Positions 1-8,273 of a stretch of DNA of 39,985 nucleotides are shown in pieces. This DNA comes from a virus. Where the stretch lies: the IMG/VR virus record IMGVR_UViG_3300024262_000089, positions 1-39,985 of that record; one strand, 5' to 3'. The notes under the pieces are model-generated. The model was given only the letters and a program-made list of their open reading frames with translations, made no database searches and had not been told where the DNA came from. The number at the start of each line of letters is the position of its first letter. Within the stretch, counting starts at the first letter, position 1. Made by a program: the position numbers and the translations under genes.

Positions 1-1
1 G

Positions 2-1123
2 GTTCCAGTTGTAACGACCCTGACAAACCTACCAGCGATCATGCCCAACTGGTTAACCGCAGCAGGCATCGCAGCCAGTGCTCTCGATGGCAAGGGCGAC
101 TGGAATGTTGGGAAAACCGGCTACACCTTAACTCAGAGTTTCCCAGCAAACTTTTCTTCTACATCAATCACGGCAGGAGGTGTAGTCAAATCAGATTTAA
201 CGACTATCAAAACTCAAACAGTGACTTGTGCTTCAGGAGTAACTATTCTTTCCAGTGTAGGTACAGCGGCAACCAGCACAGCTCAAACAGGGGATTCATT
301 TGCTCTAGCCAATGGAGCAAATGGATTTGTAGCGATTGACACTGTCGTAGACGCAATCAAAGTCAAAACAGATTTTCTACCTTCAGCAACTGCCGGAGCC
401 AATGGCGGAGTATTTATTGCCGGAACGAATGCAGCAACAACCGTCACTGGAAGTTTAACAACAACCTTCACGGGAAGTTTAACTGGCTCAGTAGCTTCTG
501 TAAGTGGCGCCGTTGGTTCAGTGACTGGAGCAGTTGGTTCAGTAACAGGTTCGGTTGGCTCAGTCGTCGGCCATACTCCACAAACCGGTGACACCTTTGC
601 TTTGGCCAACGGAGCAAGTGGATTTGTGGCAATCGCGGGATATATCGACACGGAAATCGGAACCTTGCTCAACGATCTGGCCGCTGTGCTGGTCGATTCA
701 GGAACAACGCTAGACACCAAAATCAATGCAATCAAAGCAGTTACTGACGTGTTACCAGATTCAGGAGCGTTATCAAGTCTGGCTACGGCAGCAGCACTAG
801 CAACAGTCGATACGGTTGTGGATGCAGTCAAGGTAGTCACCGATCAGATGGTGTTTACAACTGCGAATCAACTCGACGTGCAACCCATCTCGATGGCGTC
901 CGCCGCAGAAACATCACTGGCCGACGCGATCCTCAATCGAGGAGCATCAAACATCGAAAACACGGCAGACCGTCACTCACTCGGTGCGGTCATCATGATA
1001 TCAACCAACTCGGCAATATCCGGGGCATCTATTCTCGCCAAGAAACCATCCGACGATTCAACATTCGCGACCTACGTGATCACGTCTGACGCGGCAGCTG
1101 ATAACCTAACAGGAATTTCATAA
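2..1123 (+). CDS. Repetitive fibre-like virion protein (5' partial)
   Basis: The frame is open from base 2 to the TAA at 1121-1123. The ATG at 41 lies inside the continuous motif TNLPAIMPNWLTAAG, so the real start is upstream of the window and this is a C-terminal fragment of about 373 residues. It is Ala/Gly/Ser/Thr/Val-rich and has a collagen-like low-complexity stretch of G-S-V and G-A-V units (roughly bases 440-580). The 18-residue module QTGDxFALANGAxGFVAI occurs twice, about 100 residues apart, each followed by a predicted alpha-helical I-D-x-I-K-x-x-T-D segment. Such modules are common in fibres and appendages of uncultured tailed phages. It lies directly upstream of the neck and tail genes. 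A fibre or head-decoration role is inference. Confidence 0.7.
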   Translation, partial: VPVVTTLTNLPAIMPNWLTAAGIAASALDGKGDWNVGKTGYTLTQSFPANFSSTSITAGGVVKSDLTTIKTQTVTCASGVTILSSVGTAATSTAQTGDSFALANGANGFVAIDTVVDAIKVKTDFLPSATAGANGGVFIAGTNAATTVTGSLTTTFTGSLTGSVASVSGAVGSVTGAVGSVTGSVGSVVGHTPQTGDTFALANGASGFVAIAGYIDTEIGTLLNDLAAVLVDSGTTLDTKINAIKAVTDVLPDSGALSSLATAAALATVDTVVDAVKVVTDQMVFTTANQLDVQPISMASAAETSLADAILNRGASNIENTADRHSLGAVIMISTNSAISGASILAKKPSDDSTFATYVITSDAAADNLTGIS

Positions 1124-1245
1124 TGGGCGGACCAGCTTATTTTCTGTATTCAATGCTTGGAAGAGTCCCAGCAGTTGGTGGTGGTGGAGAAGCTGCTGGA
1201 ACAATTCTCCATGAGCTTTCTATCTCCATTGGAATAGGACTCTAA
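1123..1245 (+). CDS. Small hypothetical protein, 40 aa
   Basis: The start ATG overlaps the stop of the upstream gene (TAATG) and the stop TAA at 1243-1245 is one base from the next ATG, so it fills the gap between two structural genes exactly. The peptide begins MGGPAYFLYSMLGRVP, contains a GGGGEAAG linker and ends ISIGIGL. It has no recognisable domain. The tight packing and probable translational coupling support it being translated. A minor structural piece or a short translated linker are both possible. Confidence 0.45.
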   Translation: MGGPAYFLYSMLGRVPAVGGGGEAAGTILHELSISIGIGL

Positions 1246-1246
1246 T

Positions 1247-1639
1247 ATGGGAGTCAAAATTGATGGTCTTGACAAACTCCTATTGAGATTCAAGGCAGAA
1301 AAAACACTTGCTAAAGACTCAGTGGTCATTGTTGGCTACACCGCAAAATATGCTTTGTATGTTCATGAAAATGTTGAAATGAAATGGAAAGGTAAACCTA
1401 GAAAGAAACCAGCCAAAGGTAAATACTGGGAACCGGGACAAGCCAAATTTCTTGAACAACCTGCCAGAGAACGAATCACTGAAATCAAAGCGGCAATTGT
1501 TGGAGTCTATAGAAAAACTCATTCGCTTCCTTTGGGATTAAAAGCGGGTGGATTACTTCTTCAAAGGTTCAGTCAGAAATTAGTGCCTGTTGATACTTCA
1601 GCTCTTAAAGGGTCAGCCTACACGAAGTTTGGTAAATAA
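1247..1639 (+). CDS. HK97 gp10-like head-tail connector/neck protein
   Basis: This 130-residue protein has the pattern of the HK97 gp10 / putative tail-component family: an N-terminal amphipathic helix, a VGYTAKYALYVHE strand-turn segment around residues 27-39, a basic loop, a long helix, and a C-terminal PVDTSALKGSAY motif that corresponds to the family's VDTGxLrxS signature. Position before the tail terminator and major tail protein is the canonical place for this connector protein. The stop overlaps the next ATG (TAATG at 1637-1641), which suggests coupled translation. Confidence 0.75.
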   Translation: MGVKIDGLDKLLLRFKAEKTLAKDSVVIVGYTAKYALYVHENVEMKWKGKPRKKPAKGKYWEPGQAKFLEQPARERITEIKAAIVGVYRKTHSLPLGLKAGGLLLQRFSQKLVPVDTSALKGSAYTKFGK

Positions 1640-2085
1640 TGTCTGGACTCATGACACATTCTGCCGGAGATGTTATCAGACATGCTCTGATTGATCTTGT
1701 ATTAGGGACGCTACCCTCAGCAGGAACTGCCTGGCCAATTCACGTAGGAAATCTTCCAAACAAACCAGACAATGCGATTCTTGTGAGTGATACAGCAGGA
1801 CGATTTGGAGGCAGAGTTCATACGTCTGGAGAAATGCAGGAACATCAAGGAGTTCAAATCAAGGTTCGTTCTGCTGACTATCAAACAGGTGGTCTCAGAG
1901 CCAGAACAATTGCTAAAAACCTTGATGAAGATATTGCTCAAACTTCAGTCACAATTTCTGGATCAGTTTATTTGATCGAAGCAGTTACCCGAACTTCTGG
2001 ACCATTAAGTCTGGGAACTGAAGAGGGCACAGAACGGTCTTTGTTTACTATCAACGCAGTAGTGTCTCTGCGTCAAACTACTTAA
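1639..2085 (+). CDS. Tail terminator / minor capsid-like protein
   Basis: 148 residues. The segment VQIKVRSADYQTGGLRARTIAKNLDEDI resembles the core of the tail terminator (lambda gpU-like) and minor-capsid families, in which Q-V-x-V-R-x-x-D-Y is followed by an amphipathic helix. It sits between the gp10-like gene and the major tail protein, the usual place of the protein that caps the tail tube and joins it to the head. The assignment rests on synteny plus this motif, so the exact family is uncertain. Confidence 0.65.
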   Translation: MSGLMTHSAGDVIRHALIDLVLGTLPSAGTAWPIHVGNLPNKPDNAILVSDTAGRFGGRVHTSGEMQEHQGVQIKVRSADYQTGGLRARTIAKNLDEDIAQTSVTISGSVYLIEAVTRTSGPLSLGTEEGTERSLFTINAVVSLRQTT

Positions 2086-2101
2086 TTGAGAGGAGAAAAG
2101 T

Positions 2102-2584
2102 ATGGCAGCCCCTACTGCAACAGCGAGAGTGACGCCTGTTGGCATCAAACTTGGAGATGGTTATGTCTCAAAGTTTACTCCAGCGGCAGACCCTGACATT
2201 TCTTTCTGGGAAAAGAGTGTTACACCTTTCGGCATGGATGGTGGAGAACCAGTTGATACCACAACAATGCACAATACGACTTACAGGACAATGGCTCCTA
2301 GAGGTCTTATTACTGCAACATCCTCTGAGATGACTGCTGCCTATGACCCACGGGTTCTGGATCAAATCGTAGCTCTCATCAATGTTGAGACAACTTGGAC
2401 TGTTCTCTTTCCAGATGGTGCTCAATGGGCTTTCTTTGGATTCCTTCGCTCCTTTACTCCAGGGGCACTTGTCGAAGGAACTCAACCAGAAGCAACAATC
2501 GTGATTGAGCCAACCAATACTGATCCTAATAATGGTTCTGTTGAAGCTGGACCAAACTGGATTAGTGCTCTTGGTTCTGCTTAG
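2102..2584 (+). CDS. Major tail (tube) protein
   Basis: 160 residues, mainly beta-strand-forming, starting behind a strong GAGAGGAG Shine-Dalgarno. The segment GMDGGEPVDTTTMHNTTYRTMAPR resembles the loop of phage tail-tube proteins in which E-x-x-D-x-T-x-M is followed by an Arg-rich strand. The gene lies directly before a strong terminator and the tail-chaperone pair, as for tube proteins of lambda-like siphophages. The terminator downstream fits a highly expressed, separately dosed structural gene. Confidence 0.75.
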   Translation: MAAPTATARVTPVGIKLGDGYVSKFTPAADPDISFWEKSVTPFGMDGGEPVDTTTMHNTTYRTMAPRGLITATSSEMTAAYDPRVLDQIVALINVETTWTVLFPDGAQWAFFGFLRSFTPGALVEGTQPEATIVIEPTNTDPNNGSVEAGPNWISALGSA

Positions 2585-2599
2585 TAGTTACTGACTGAC

Positions 2600-2663
2600 G
2601 AGAGGGTGAGGGTGTCACAGTGGTTTTCGTCGTTTCCCCATGACACTCTCCCCTCTCTTTTTT
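2600..2663 (+). terminator. Rho-independent terminator after the major tail protein
   Basis: A long stem of about 17 bp is formed by bases 2600-2617 and 2641-2657 (GAGAGGGTGAGGGTGTCA with TGACACTCTCCCCTCTC, near-perfect), with a 23-nt loop, followed at once by TTTTTT. It separates the major tail protein from the chaperone genes. Confidence 0.85.
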
Positions 2664-2700
2664 ATTACACCTTCCATTTCACTCAGGCTGGAGCCTAACC

Positions 2701-3153
2701 ATGACAGTTGAATCACTTGTATTTTCCGATGAATCAATTGAAGTTCCCGTCACCATCGGCAATCGTCAATACACTCTTGTCGAAGCCACTGGAGATGCAG
2801 CTACCAAATACAAAAACGCCATTGCTAAAGGAACCAAATTTATCAATGGCAAAGTTTCTTCGATTGATACCATTAACGATTCAGAAGCACTTCTGATTTC
2901 AATGTGTCTCTTTGATGATAAAGGTTCAAGAGTTCCTGAAGCAGTCGTGCGAGGATTCCGATCTTCAATCATGACGAAGCTCTATGAAACTTGCAAAAAA
3001 ATCAGTGGCCTCAATGATGTTGAAGATGGTAAAAAAGCTAAGTGCGATCATGATAATTGCAAAACAAACTTCTGCCCAATTTGTGGCACAGGGATTGAAA
3101 CAAAGGATTCTGAGGGAAACGACTTGGACTCCTCAGAGGATGGCTCAAGTTAG
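2701..3153 (+). CDS. Tail assembly chaperone, short form (gpG-like)
   Basis: 150 residues in the position of lambda gpG, between the tube and tape-measure genes, with SD GGCTGGAGCC. The C-terminal quarter carries C-x4-C and C-x2-C (CDHDNC and CPIC, residues 115-128), a possible zinc-binding knuckle. Near the 3' end, in frame, is the slippery heptamer G GGA AAC (3114-3120), so a fraction of ribosomes should shift to -1 and enter the next reading frame to make the longer GT form. Chaperones of this type coat the tape measure during tail assembly and are absent from the virion. Confidence 0.8.
   Translation: MTVESLVFSDESIEVPVTIGNRQYTLVEATGDAATKYKNAIAKGTKFINGKVSSIDTINDSEALLISMCLFDDKGSRVPEAVVRGFRSSIMTKLYETCKKISGLNDVEDGKKAKCDHDNCKTNFCPICGTGIETKDSEGNDLDSSEDGSS
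3114..3120 (+). promoter_or_regulatory. Programmed -1 ribosomal frameshift site (GGGAAAC)
   Basis: The heptamer G GGA AAC has the X XXY YYZ form, in register with the G frame (codons GGA 3115-3117 and AAC 3118-3120). The -1 frame has a TGA at 3111-3113, directly before the heptamer, and is then open to 3512, so the productive window is 3114-3153 and this heptamer lies at its start. Lambda uses GGGAAAG for the same gene pair. A short possible stem (GGCT/AGCC, near 3141-3156) downstream could stimulate the shift. Confidence 0.85.
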
Positions 3154-3512
3154 CCTCTCATCTACACATGCCTCTTCGTGAGTGTATGCAGAAAACTTCT
3201 CATCGAGATTATAAAACATGGATGCTCTATCTCGAAGAAAGCTGGAACACTCACTCCAAAGACGATTACTACTTTGCTCAAATTGCTTTAGAAGTTCGAA
3301 GAGTCCTCAGTAAGAAGCCTGGCGAAATACACATTAAAGATTTCTTGCTGGACTTCGGAACTCCTGAAGAAAAAGTAACAGAAGACCCAGAAGTAGAGCA
3401 ATCAAGACTTGAGCAATTATCGGCTTGGGCGAAATCTGCTATGGCTGCTCGATTTGGTTGGAATAAAGACCAACGCAAAGATGCTGAAATGAAAGGTCGA
3501 AAGAATGCCTAG
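3114..3512 (+). CDS. Tail assembly chaperone T domain, expressed as G-T frameshift fusion
   Basis: The frame continues from the slip site to TAG at 3510-3512. The fusion would be 140 residues of G plus 130 residues of T. The T part contains SHRDYKTWMLYLEE, a helix like those of the minor tail protein T / GT family (S-x-R-x-x-x-x-W followed by a Y/F-x-x-E helix), then an ALEVRRVL helix. An internal ATG at 3168 could give T alone but has no convincing SD, which favours expression through frameshifting. The stop overlaps the tape-measure start at 3505. Confidence 0.8.
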   Translation, partial: GKRLGLLRGWLKLASHLHMPLRECMQKTSHRDYKTWMLYLEESWNTHSKDDYYFAQIALEVRRVLSKKPGEIHIKDFLLDFGTPEEKVTEDPEVEQSRLEQLSAWAKSAMAARFGWNKDQRKDAEMKGRKNA

Positions 3513-5988
3513 TGCAGCTCAAGTCGAAGGCATCATGGTCAAACTGACTGGCGATGGTGCTTCCTTCCAAAATATGTTACGCCAGGCAGAAGTTGCTACC
3601 AAAAACTTCCAACAGAAAGTCATTGGTCTTGGAACTTCAATTACTTCTCTTGGCAAGATAATGACGTTTGGTCTGACTCTGCCTCTTGTTGGATTCGCTG
3701 CTGGAACTGTCAAAGCATTCTCTAGTTTTGATAGTGCGATGACTAAGTCAACTTCTATTATGAAAGTGACTCAAGCTCAAATAGACAAGATGCGTCAAAC
3801 AGCCTTACAAATGTCTTCTTCAGGGGAGTTACAGCAGGGGCCAGCAGCACTAGCAGAATCCTACTTCTTTCTTGCCTCAGCAGGTAAAGATGCTGAACAG
3901 TCAATGGCTCTATTGCCAGTCGTAAGTAAGTTTGCGACGGCTGGAGCTTTTGATATGGCTCTGGCAACAGACCTTTTGACAGATGCTCAATCTGCTTTGG
4001 GACTCTCTTCAAAAGACACTGCTCAAGACATGTTGAACATGACTAGGGTCAGTGACGTTCTCATCAAAGCGAATACTTTAGCCAATGCTTCTGCTCAACA
4101 ATTCGCCGAGTCTTTGACGACTAAATCTGCTGCTGCTTTGAAGGTCTTCAACAAAGATGTTGAGGAAGGTGTTGCCGTTCTTGCAGCGTATGCTGATCAA
4201 GGTATCAAAGGGGCAAACTCTGGCGAAAACCTTAATCGTGTGATGACGCTTCTGGCTGCTACTTCCAGAGACGCAGCAGACATGCACGAAAGGTTTGGTC
4301 TCAAAGTCTTTGACTCTTCGGGCAAGATGCGAAACCTTGCAGACATCATCGAGAATCTTGAAGATATTACTGATGGAATGTCTGATGAAGTTCGTTCTGC
4401 AACTCTGAGTTTCCTTGGGTTTGAAGCCAGAGTTCAAGCCACTATTCTTCCACTGCTTGGAAGTTCTCAGGCAATCAAAGACTACGAAAAAGCTTTGAGA
4501 GACGCTGGTGGTACCACAGAAGACGTTGCTAAAAAGCAAATGGAATCTTTTGCTTCTCAAATGGAACGCCTCAAGAATCGAGTCAATGTTCTTGGAATCG
4601 AAATTGGTGAGAAGCTTATTCCGTACCTCAACAAACTTGTTGATGCAGTCAAAGCCGGTCTTGACAAATGGAATAATCTGGACGATTCAATTAAAGACGT
4701 TGTCATTCAAGTTGGAATCTTCGTAGCAGTCGTTGGTCCAGCACTATTGATTATTGGAAAACTGATTTCTGCTTTGGGGCTTCTGTTAACTCCCTTTGGT
4801 CTAATTGCTACTGCAACAGTTTTAGCGGCTGCCGCTTTTCCAGAATTTCGAGAAGAACTAAAAACAACTGTCGTTGAAGCAATCAGGCTTGGAAAAGAGT
4901 TACTCAACATTGTTGGACTTCAAGAAAAACTTGGTCTTGGTAAAAAGTCTGTAATGAAGTTTGGTACTCAAAAAGCAGCTCATAGACTTGACGGTAAAGA
5001 TACTCTTGTTGGTGATGATTCTGATCCAAGATTGAAAGCTGAAAAAGCTATTCAAGAAGAAATGGAACAGATGCTGAAAGAGCAGGAGTCTGTGGAAAAA
5101 GCTCATAGAGCACAACAGACTCTTAAAGAACTCGAAGCGGAAATGAAGCTAGAAAAGGATCACGCTAAGAAGCTGGAAGCAATGAAAAAGAAAGGTCAAG
5201 CATTAACTGCTCAATTTCTTCCTGAAGAAGAGAAGACAGCTCAGCTCAAACAAGAATACAAAGAGCTTTGGGAGACCGGAAACATTGGAGCAGAAACTTA
5301 TCTGAGTGCTCTTGAAGAACTAGAACGTCAATCAAATAAAGATTATCAAATTCATCAATTCGGTATCAGCGATTCTGCTTTGGCTGGTACTTCTGCTGCC
5401 TTCGAAAAGCTTGCTCAATTCGGCGAGTTGAGAGGCAGCATGATTGATAAGACTGGTCCAAGACTTGAAGAATTAAAAACTCAAGAAGCTCAAAGAATCG
5501 CTTTTGATAAAGTAAAGAATCTTGACTCAAACGCTATTACTAACGCTGAAGGAACTTTGGTAGGTGTCGGAAACCCTTCACTTGATCCAAGAGCTTCCTC
5601 AGAAGCATCCATTCAAGATGAAGCGGAAAAGATGCTTGCAGAAAGAATGGCTGATCTTCAACGAATGAACAACGTAGTTAATAAGCAGCCTGCTGTTGAA
5701 AGAGCTATTGCTCAAGAAGTTCCTAACATTCAAGAGCCTTTATCCAGAAGCATACTTGATGGTCCGGGAGAAGGAACAAGAAATATCCGAGATGTCAAAA
5801 TCAATAAACCCCTTGATTACCTCTTGGAAGGTGACAAAGTTGCTCAAAGATTTAATCCAGACAACGTAGGCCGTGGAGAATCTTTGTCAATCATACTGAC
5901 AAGGCTTGTTGAAATCGCAGAAGAGTCTTTGGAACTTGATAAAAGCAAACCATCACTTGAAGTTGCTGACTCTGGACTATCCAGATAA
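3505..5988 (+). CDS. Tape measure protein
   Basis: 827 residues, the longest gene of the tail module, directly after G/GT. Residues about 40-330 resemble the phage tail tape-measure core, with helical Ala/Ser/Leu-rich segments including AFSSFDSAMTKSTSIM and repeated LATDLL-type helices. Hydrophobic segments lie around residues 50-65 and 405-450, consistent with a membrane-interacting part. Long charged helices (residues about 500-620) suggest coiled coil. The approximate rule of 0.15 nm of tail per residue gives a tail near 120 nm, so a siphovirus with a medium-length tail is expected. Confidence 0.9.
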   Translation: MPSAAQVEGIMVKLTGDGASFQNMLRQAEVATKNFQQKVIGLGTSITSLGKIMTFGLTLPLVGFAAGTVKAFSSFDSAMTKSTSIMKVTQAQIDKMRQTALQMSSSGELQQGPAALAESYFFLASAGKDAEQSMALLPVVSKFATAGAFDMALATDLLTDAQSALGLSSKDTAQDMLNMTRVSDVLIKANTLANASAQQFAESLTTKSAAALKVFNKDVEEGVAVLAAYADQGIKGANSGENLNRVMTLLAATSRDAADMHERFGLKVFDSSGKMRNLADIIENLEDITDGMSDEVRSATLSFLGFEARVQATILPLLGSSQAIKDYEKALRDAGGTTEDVAKKQMESFASQMERLKNRVNVLGIEIGEKLIPYLNKLVDAVKAGLDKWNNLDDSIKDVVIQVGIFVAVVGPALLIIGKLISALGLLLTPFGLIATATVLAAAAFPEFREELKTTVVEAIRLGKELLNIVGLQEKLGLGKKSVMKFGTQKAAHRLDGKDTLVGDDSDPRLKAEKAIQEEMEQMLKEQESVEKAHRAQQTLKELEAEMKLEKDHAKKLEAMKKKGQALTAQFLPEEEKTAQLKQEYKELWETGNIGAETYLSALEELERQSNKDYQIHQFGISDSALAGTSAAFEKLAQFGELRGSMIDKTGPRLEELKTQEAQRIAFDKVKNLDSNAITNAEGTLVGVGNPSLDPRASSEASIQDEAEKMLAERMADLQRMNNVVNKQPAVERAIAQEVPNIQEPLSRSILDGPGEGTRNIRDVKINKPLDYLLEGDKVAQRFNPDNVGRGESLSIILTRLVEIAEESLELDKSKPSLEVADSGLSR

Positions 5989-6004
5989 CTGGAGCTGATC
6001 ATAA

Positions 6005-7177
6005 ATGACTGCGACTTTAATAGATGGCCAAAGAGCGTGGGCTTCCAATCGAGATGAGAGGGAAGGTCATCGGTTCTATGAAATCTCTCATCTAGTAAGA
6101 ACCACGACTGCCTTAGATGGTCCTGCAACTGTTATGCAGACGCCTGGGCTTCCCACAATTGGTAGTACATGGAACTTTGACAACGACATAGATGTGTGGG
6201 CGTTCTGCACTCCCTACATGCGAGTCTCAGTTCACAAAGAGAAGGAAGGTGATCCTGCCAAAATCTGGAAGGTCGATCAGAAATTTACTACTGCTCGACC
6301 ATCATTCCAGAGGTGTCAGGATACTACGATTGAGAATCCTTTACTTGAACCTCAAAGGGTTTCAGGCTCTTTTGTCAAGTACACAGAAGAAGCAGTTCTT
6401 GACCGTTACGGAAACGCAATCACTAATTCCGCACATGAATTGTATCGTGGTCCCAACGTCGAGTTTGATGCTTCAAGACCAACGGTCAGTATTGGCCAGA
6501 ACGTATTGAATCTCGGCCTTGCTACTTTTTCTGACATGATCAATAAGGTCAATTCAGTTCCTCAATGGGGTTTACCAGTCCGAACAATCAAACTCTCTAA
6601 TGTCTCTTGGACTCGCAATGTCTATGGCGTCTGTTTCTTCTATTACACCAGAGACTTTGAATTTGATATTCGCTATGACACCTTTGATCGAAGCTTACTT
6701 GACGAAGGTTCAAAAGCTCTCAATGGTGAATTCAATCAAACAGATGGTGGCTGGGATTTAATTGATATCAATGGAGCAGCTCCAGACCCTGGAAATCCAG
6801 AACACTTCATCCGAATCAAAGACCGTCGAGATGAGAATATCAGAACGCCTCTTTGTAAAGGTATTCCCGGTGGAGCTTCTACGGTTCTAATCAACAACGC
6901 AGCAGCGGTTGATAAAGGTGATGGGACAGTTGGCATTCCTATTACTGGGCACACAATATCTGTAGGAGATGCTGTCACCATTTCTGGATCACTGAATTAC
7001 AACGGCAAATTTACGGTTATCAGTACTTCAGCAAATGAAATTGTGATCACTGCGACTTATGTAGCGGAAACTTTTGCTGGAACTGAAAGAGTCACGACAT
7101 GGTCGGTCTGTTACATTCAAGTTGAGAAGTATGAAGAAGCCAATTTCTTCGACTTAGGAATTCCAATCACTCTCTAA
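6005..7177 (+). CDS. Distal tail / baseplate protein candidate
   Basis: 390 residues, starting behind ACTGGAGC. It follows the tape measure, where distal tail and hub proteins are normally found. It looks beta-rich with many aromatic residues (segments such as WTRNVYGVCFFYYTRDFEFDIRY cut into short strands). The C-terminal 110 residues contain a small beta domain, AAVDKGDGTVGIPITGHTI followed by VGDAVTISG, like carbohydrate-binding or Ig-like modules on tail tips. I do not recognise the family; the role is inferred from position. Confidence 0.55.
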   Translation: MTATLIDGQRAWASNRDEREGHRFYEISHLVRTTTALDGPATVMQTPGLPTIGSTWNFDNDIDVWAFCTPYMRVSVHKEKEGDPAKIWKVDQKFTTARPSFQRCQDTTIENPLLEPQRVSGSFVKYTEEAVLDRYGNAITNSAHELYRGPNVEFDASRPTVSIGQNVLNLGLATFSDMINKVNSVPQWGLPVRTIKLSNVSWTRNVYGVCFFYYTRDFEFDIRYDTFDRSLLDEGSKALNGEFNQTDGGWDLIDINGAAPDPGNPEHFIRIKDRRDENIRTPLCKGIPGGASTVLINNAAAVDKGDGTVGIPITGHTISVGDAVTISGSLNYNGKFTVISTSANEIVITATYVAETFAGTERVTTWSVCYIQVEKYEEANFFDLGIPITL

Positions 7178-7200
7178 CTTTTCCTCAGGGAGAAATAGCA

Positions 7201-7584
7201 ATGGCGAATGAAGCTCAACTTCATATCAGTCTTCGAATCAATAATCCTACTTCCAAATTCGAAGCTCAAAGTACAAATACTTCTTACACAGTAGACGTTG
7301 CAGGTTCTAGTGGACCAGTTCCGGGAATGGTAGTAGCAACAACCGCTGGACTCGACGTTGCTTTTACTGGATTGACTGTTCCTACATGGTGCGTTCTCAA
7401 AAATCTGGATTCAACGAACTTTGTTGAGTACGGAATCTGGGATGGAGCAACTTTTCATGAATTGGGAGAACTGCCGCCTCTCAGTAAGCCTCAAATCATC
7501 AAGCTTTCAAGAAACATGACTGGCTTTCGTCTCAAAGCTGACACTGCTTCGTGCGACGTTTCTGTTGAGGCATACGAATTGTAA
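7201..7584 (+). CDS. Small structural protein of the tail tip (hypothetical)
   Basis: 127 residues, beta-rich, with an SD in CTCAGGGAGAA. The LKNLDSTNFVEYGIWDG stretch followed by a P-P-L-S-K-P segment resembles small beta-sandwich proteins found next to tail-tip genes of siphophages. No enzyme motifs are seen. It sits in an unbroken run of + strand virion genes. Confidence 0.45.
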   Translation: MANEAQLHISLRINNPTSKFEAQSTNTSYTVDVAGSSGPVPGMVVATTAGLDVAFTGLTVPTWCVLKNLDSTNFVEYGIWDGATFHELGELPPLSKPQIIKLSRNMTGFRLKADTASCDVSVEAYEL

Positions 7585-7609
7585 ATTTTCACTTAAGACT
7601 GGAGCAATT

Positions 7610-7786
7610 ATGAACAAGAACGTCGATGGACTCGTCTTTTACCAATCAAAAGAATTTCAAGCTTTGTGTAAACGGTTTGGAATAGACTGGGAAAAGAGAA
7701 CAACTAAGTTACAAATCACTATTGACATTAACTCAATTGTTACTGTTATTCAAAATTACAATGCGGAAAACATTGTTGAACCCTAA
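7610..7786 (+). CDS. Hypothetical protein, 58 aa
   Basis: The start at 7610 is chosen because it lies 5 nt after GACTGGAGC, the leader used by several genes here; an upstream in-frame ATG at 7565 lies inside the previous gene. The sequence is mixed helix and strand with no motif I recognise. Confidence 0.5.
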   Translation: MNKNVDGLVFYQSKEFQALCKRFGIDWEKRTTKLQITIDINSIVTVIQNYNAENIVEP

Positions 7787-7817
7787 CACTTAAAATCCTC
7801 TAAGACTGGAGCGTCTG

Positions 7818-8261
7818 ATGAGTGAACTGGCTGCCGAGAATAATCCACCATGCCATCTAGTAACGATTGAGCAGGTGTATTATCAAATGCCTTATGAAGA
7901 ACCTGAAGGGATTGATTCCCGAAGCTCTCACATGGTTTTTTCGGAAGAGGAACCCTTTATCAAAAGGAAAACTCTTTCAAATAATTGGGAGAAGCTTCCA
8001 ACAGGTTCCATTCAAGGTCAAGGCACTGTTGTTATTCAAAACAAAGTGCAACATCCTTCTCAAATACCAACTCCAGAGCAGAAATTGGAGCTTGAAAACC
8101 GCATTATTGAAGTCTCTTGGGGCATCGAAATAGATAATCAGATTGCTTTGATAATTAGACCAGGTCATACGTGCCGATTTGAAGCTTTTGATCTTTCTGA
8201 AATCTATTTACGCTCAAAAAATGCTCCATTGAGTTGCCGAATTTATGTTTTTCCTTCCTGA
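7818..8261 (+). CDS. Hypothetical structural protein, 147 aa
   Basis: It starts 6 nt after GACTGGAGC. It ends in a beta-rich half containing EVSWGIEIDNQIALIIRPGH followed by strand-forming segments. No known catalytic motif. Its place among tail-tip genes and the lack of enzyme signatures suggest a virion component. Confidence 0.5.
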   Translation: MSELAAENNPPCHLVTIEQVYYQMPYEEPEGIDSRSSHMVFSEEEPFIKRKTLSNNWEKLPTGSIQGQGTVVIQNKVQHPSQIPTPEQKLELENRIIEVSWGIEIDNQIALIIRPGHTCRFEAFDLSEIYLRSKNAPLSCRIYVFPS

Positions 8262-8273
8262 TTGGGCTTTGTC

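Noticed and set aside
283-840. Open frame on the - strand, 185 aa
   Set aside because: It mirrors the repetitive + strand fibre gene in the opposite frame; low complexity, no SD, opposite to all neighbours.
3031-3036. AAAAAA run in G as frameshift site
   Set aside because: The preceding base is T, so it is not X XXY YYZ, and the -1 frame is closed by TGA at 3111.
4078-4560. 160-aa frame on the - strand
   Set aside because: Entirely inside the tape measure gene, with no SD and no recognisable domain.
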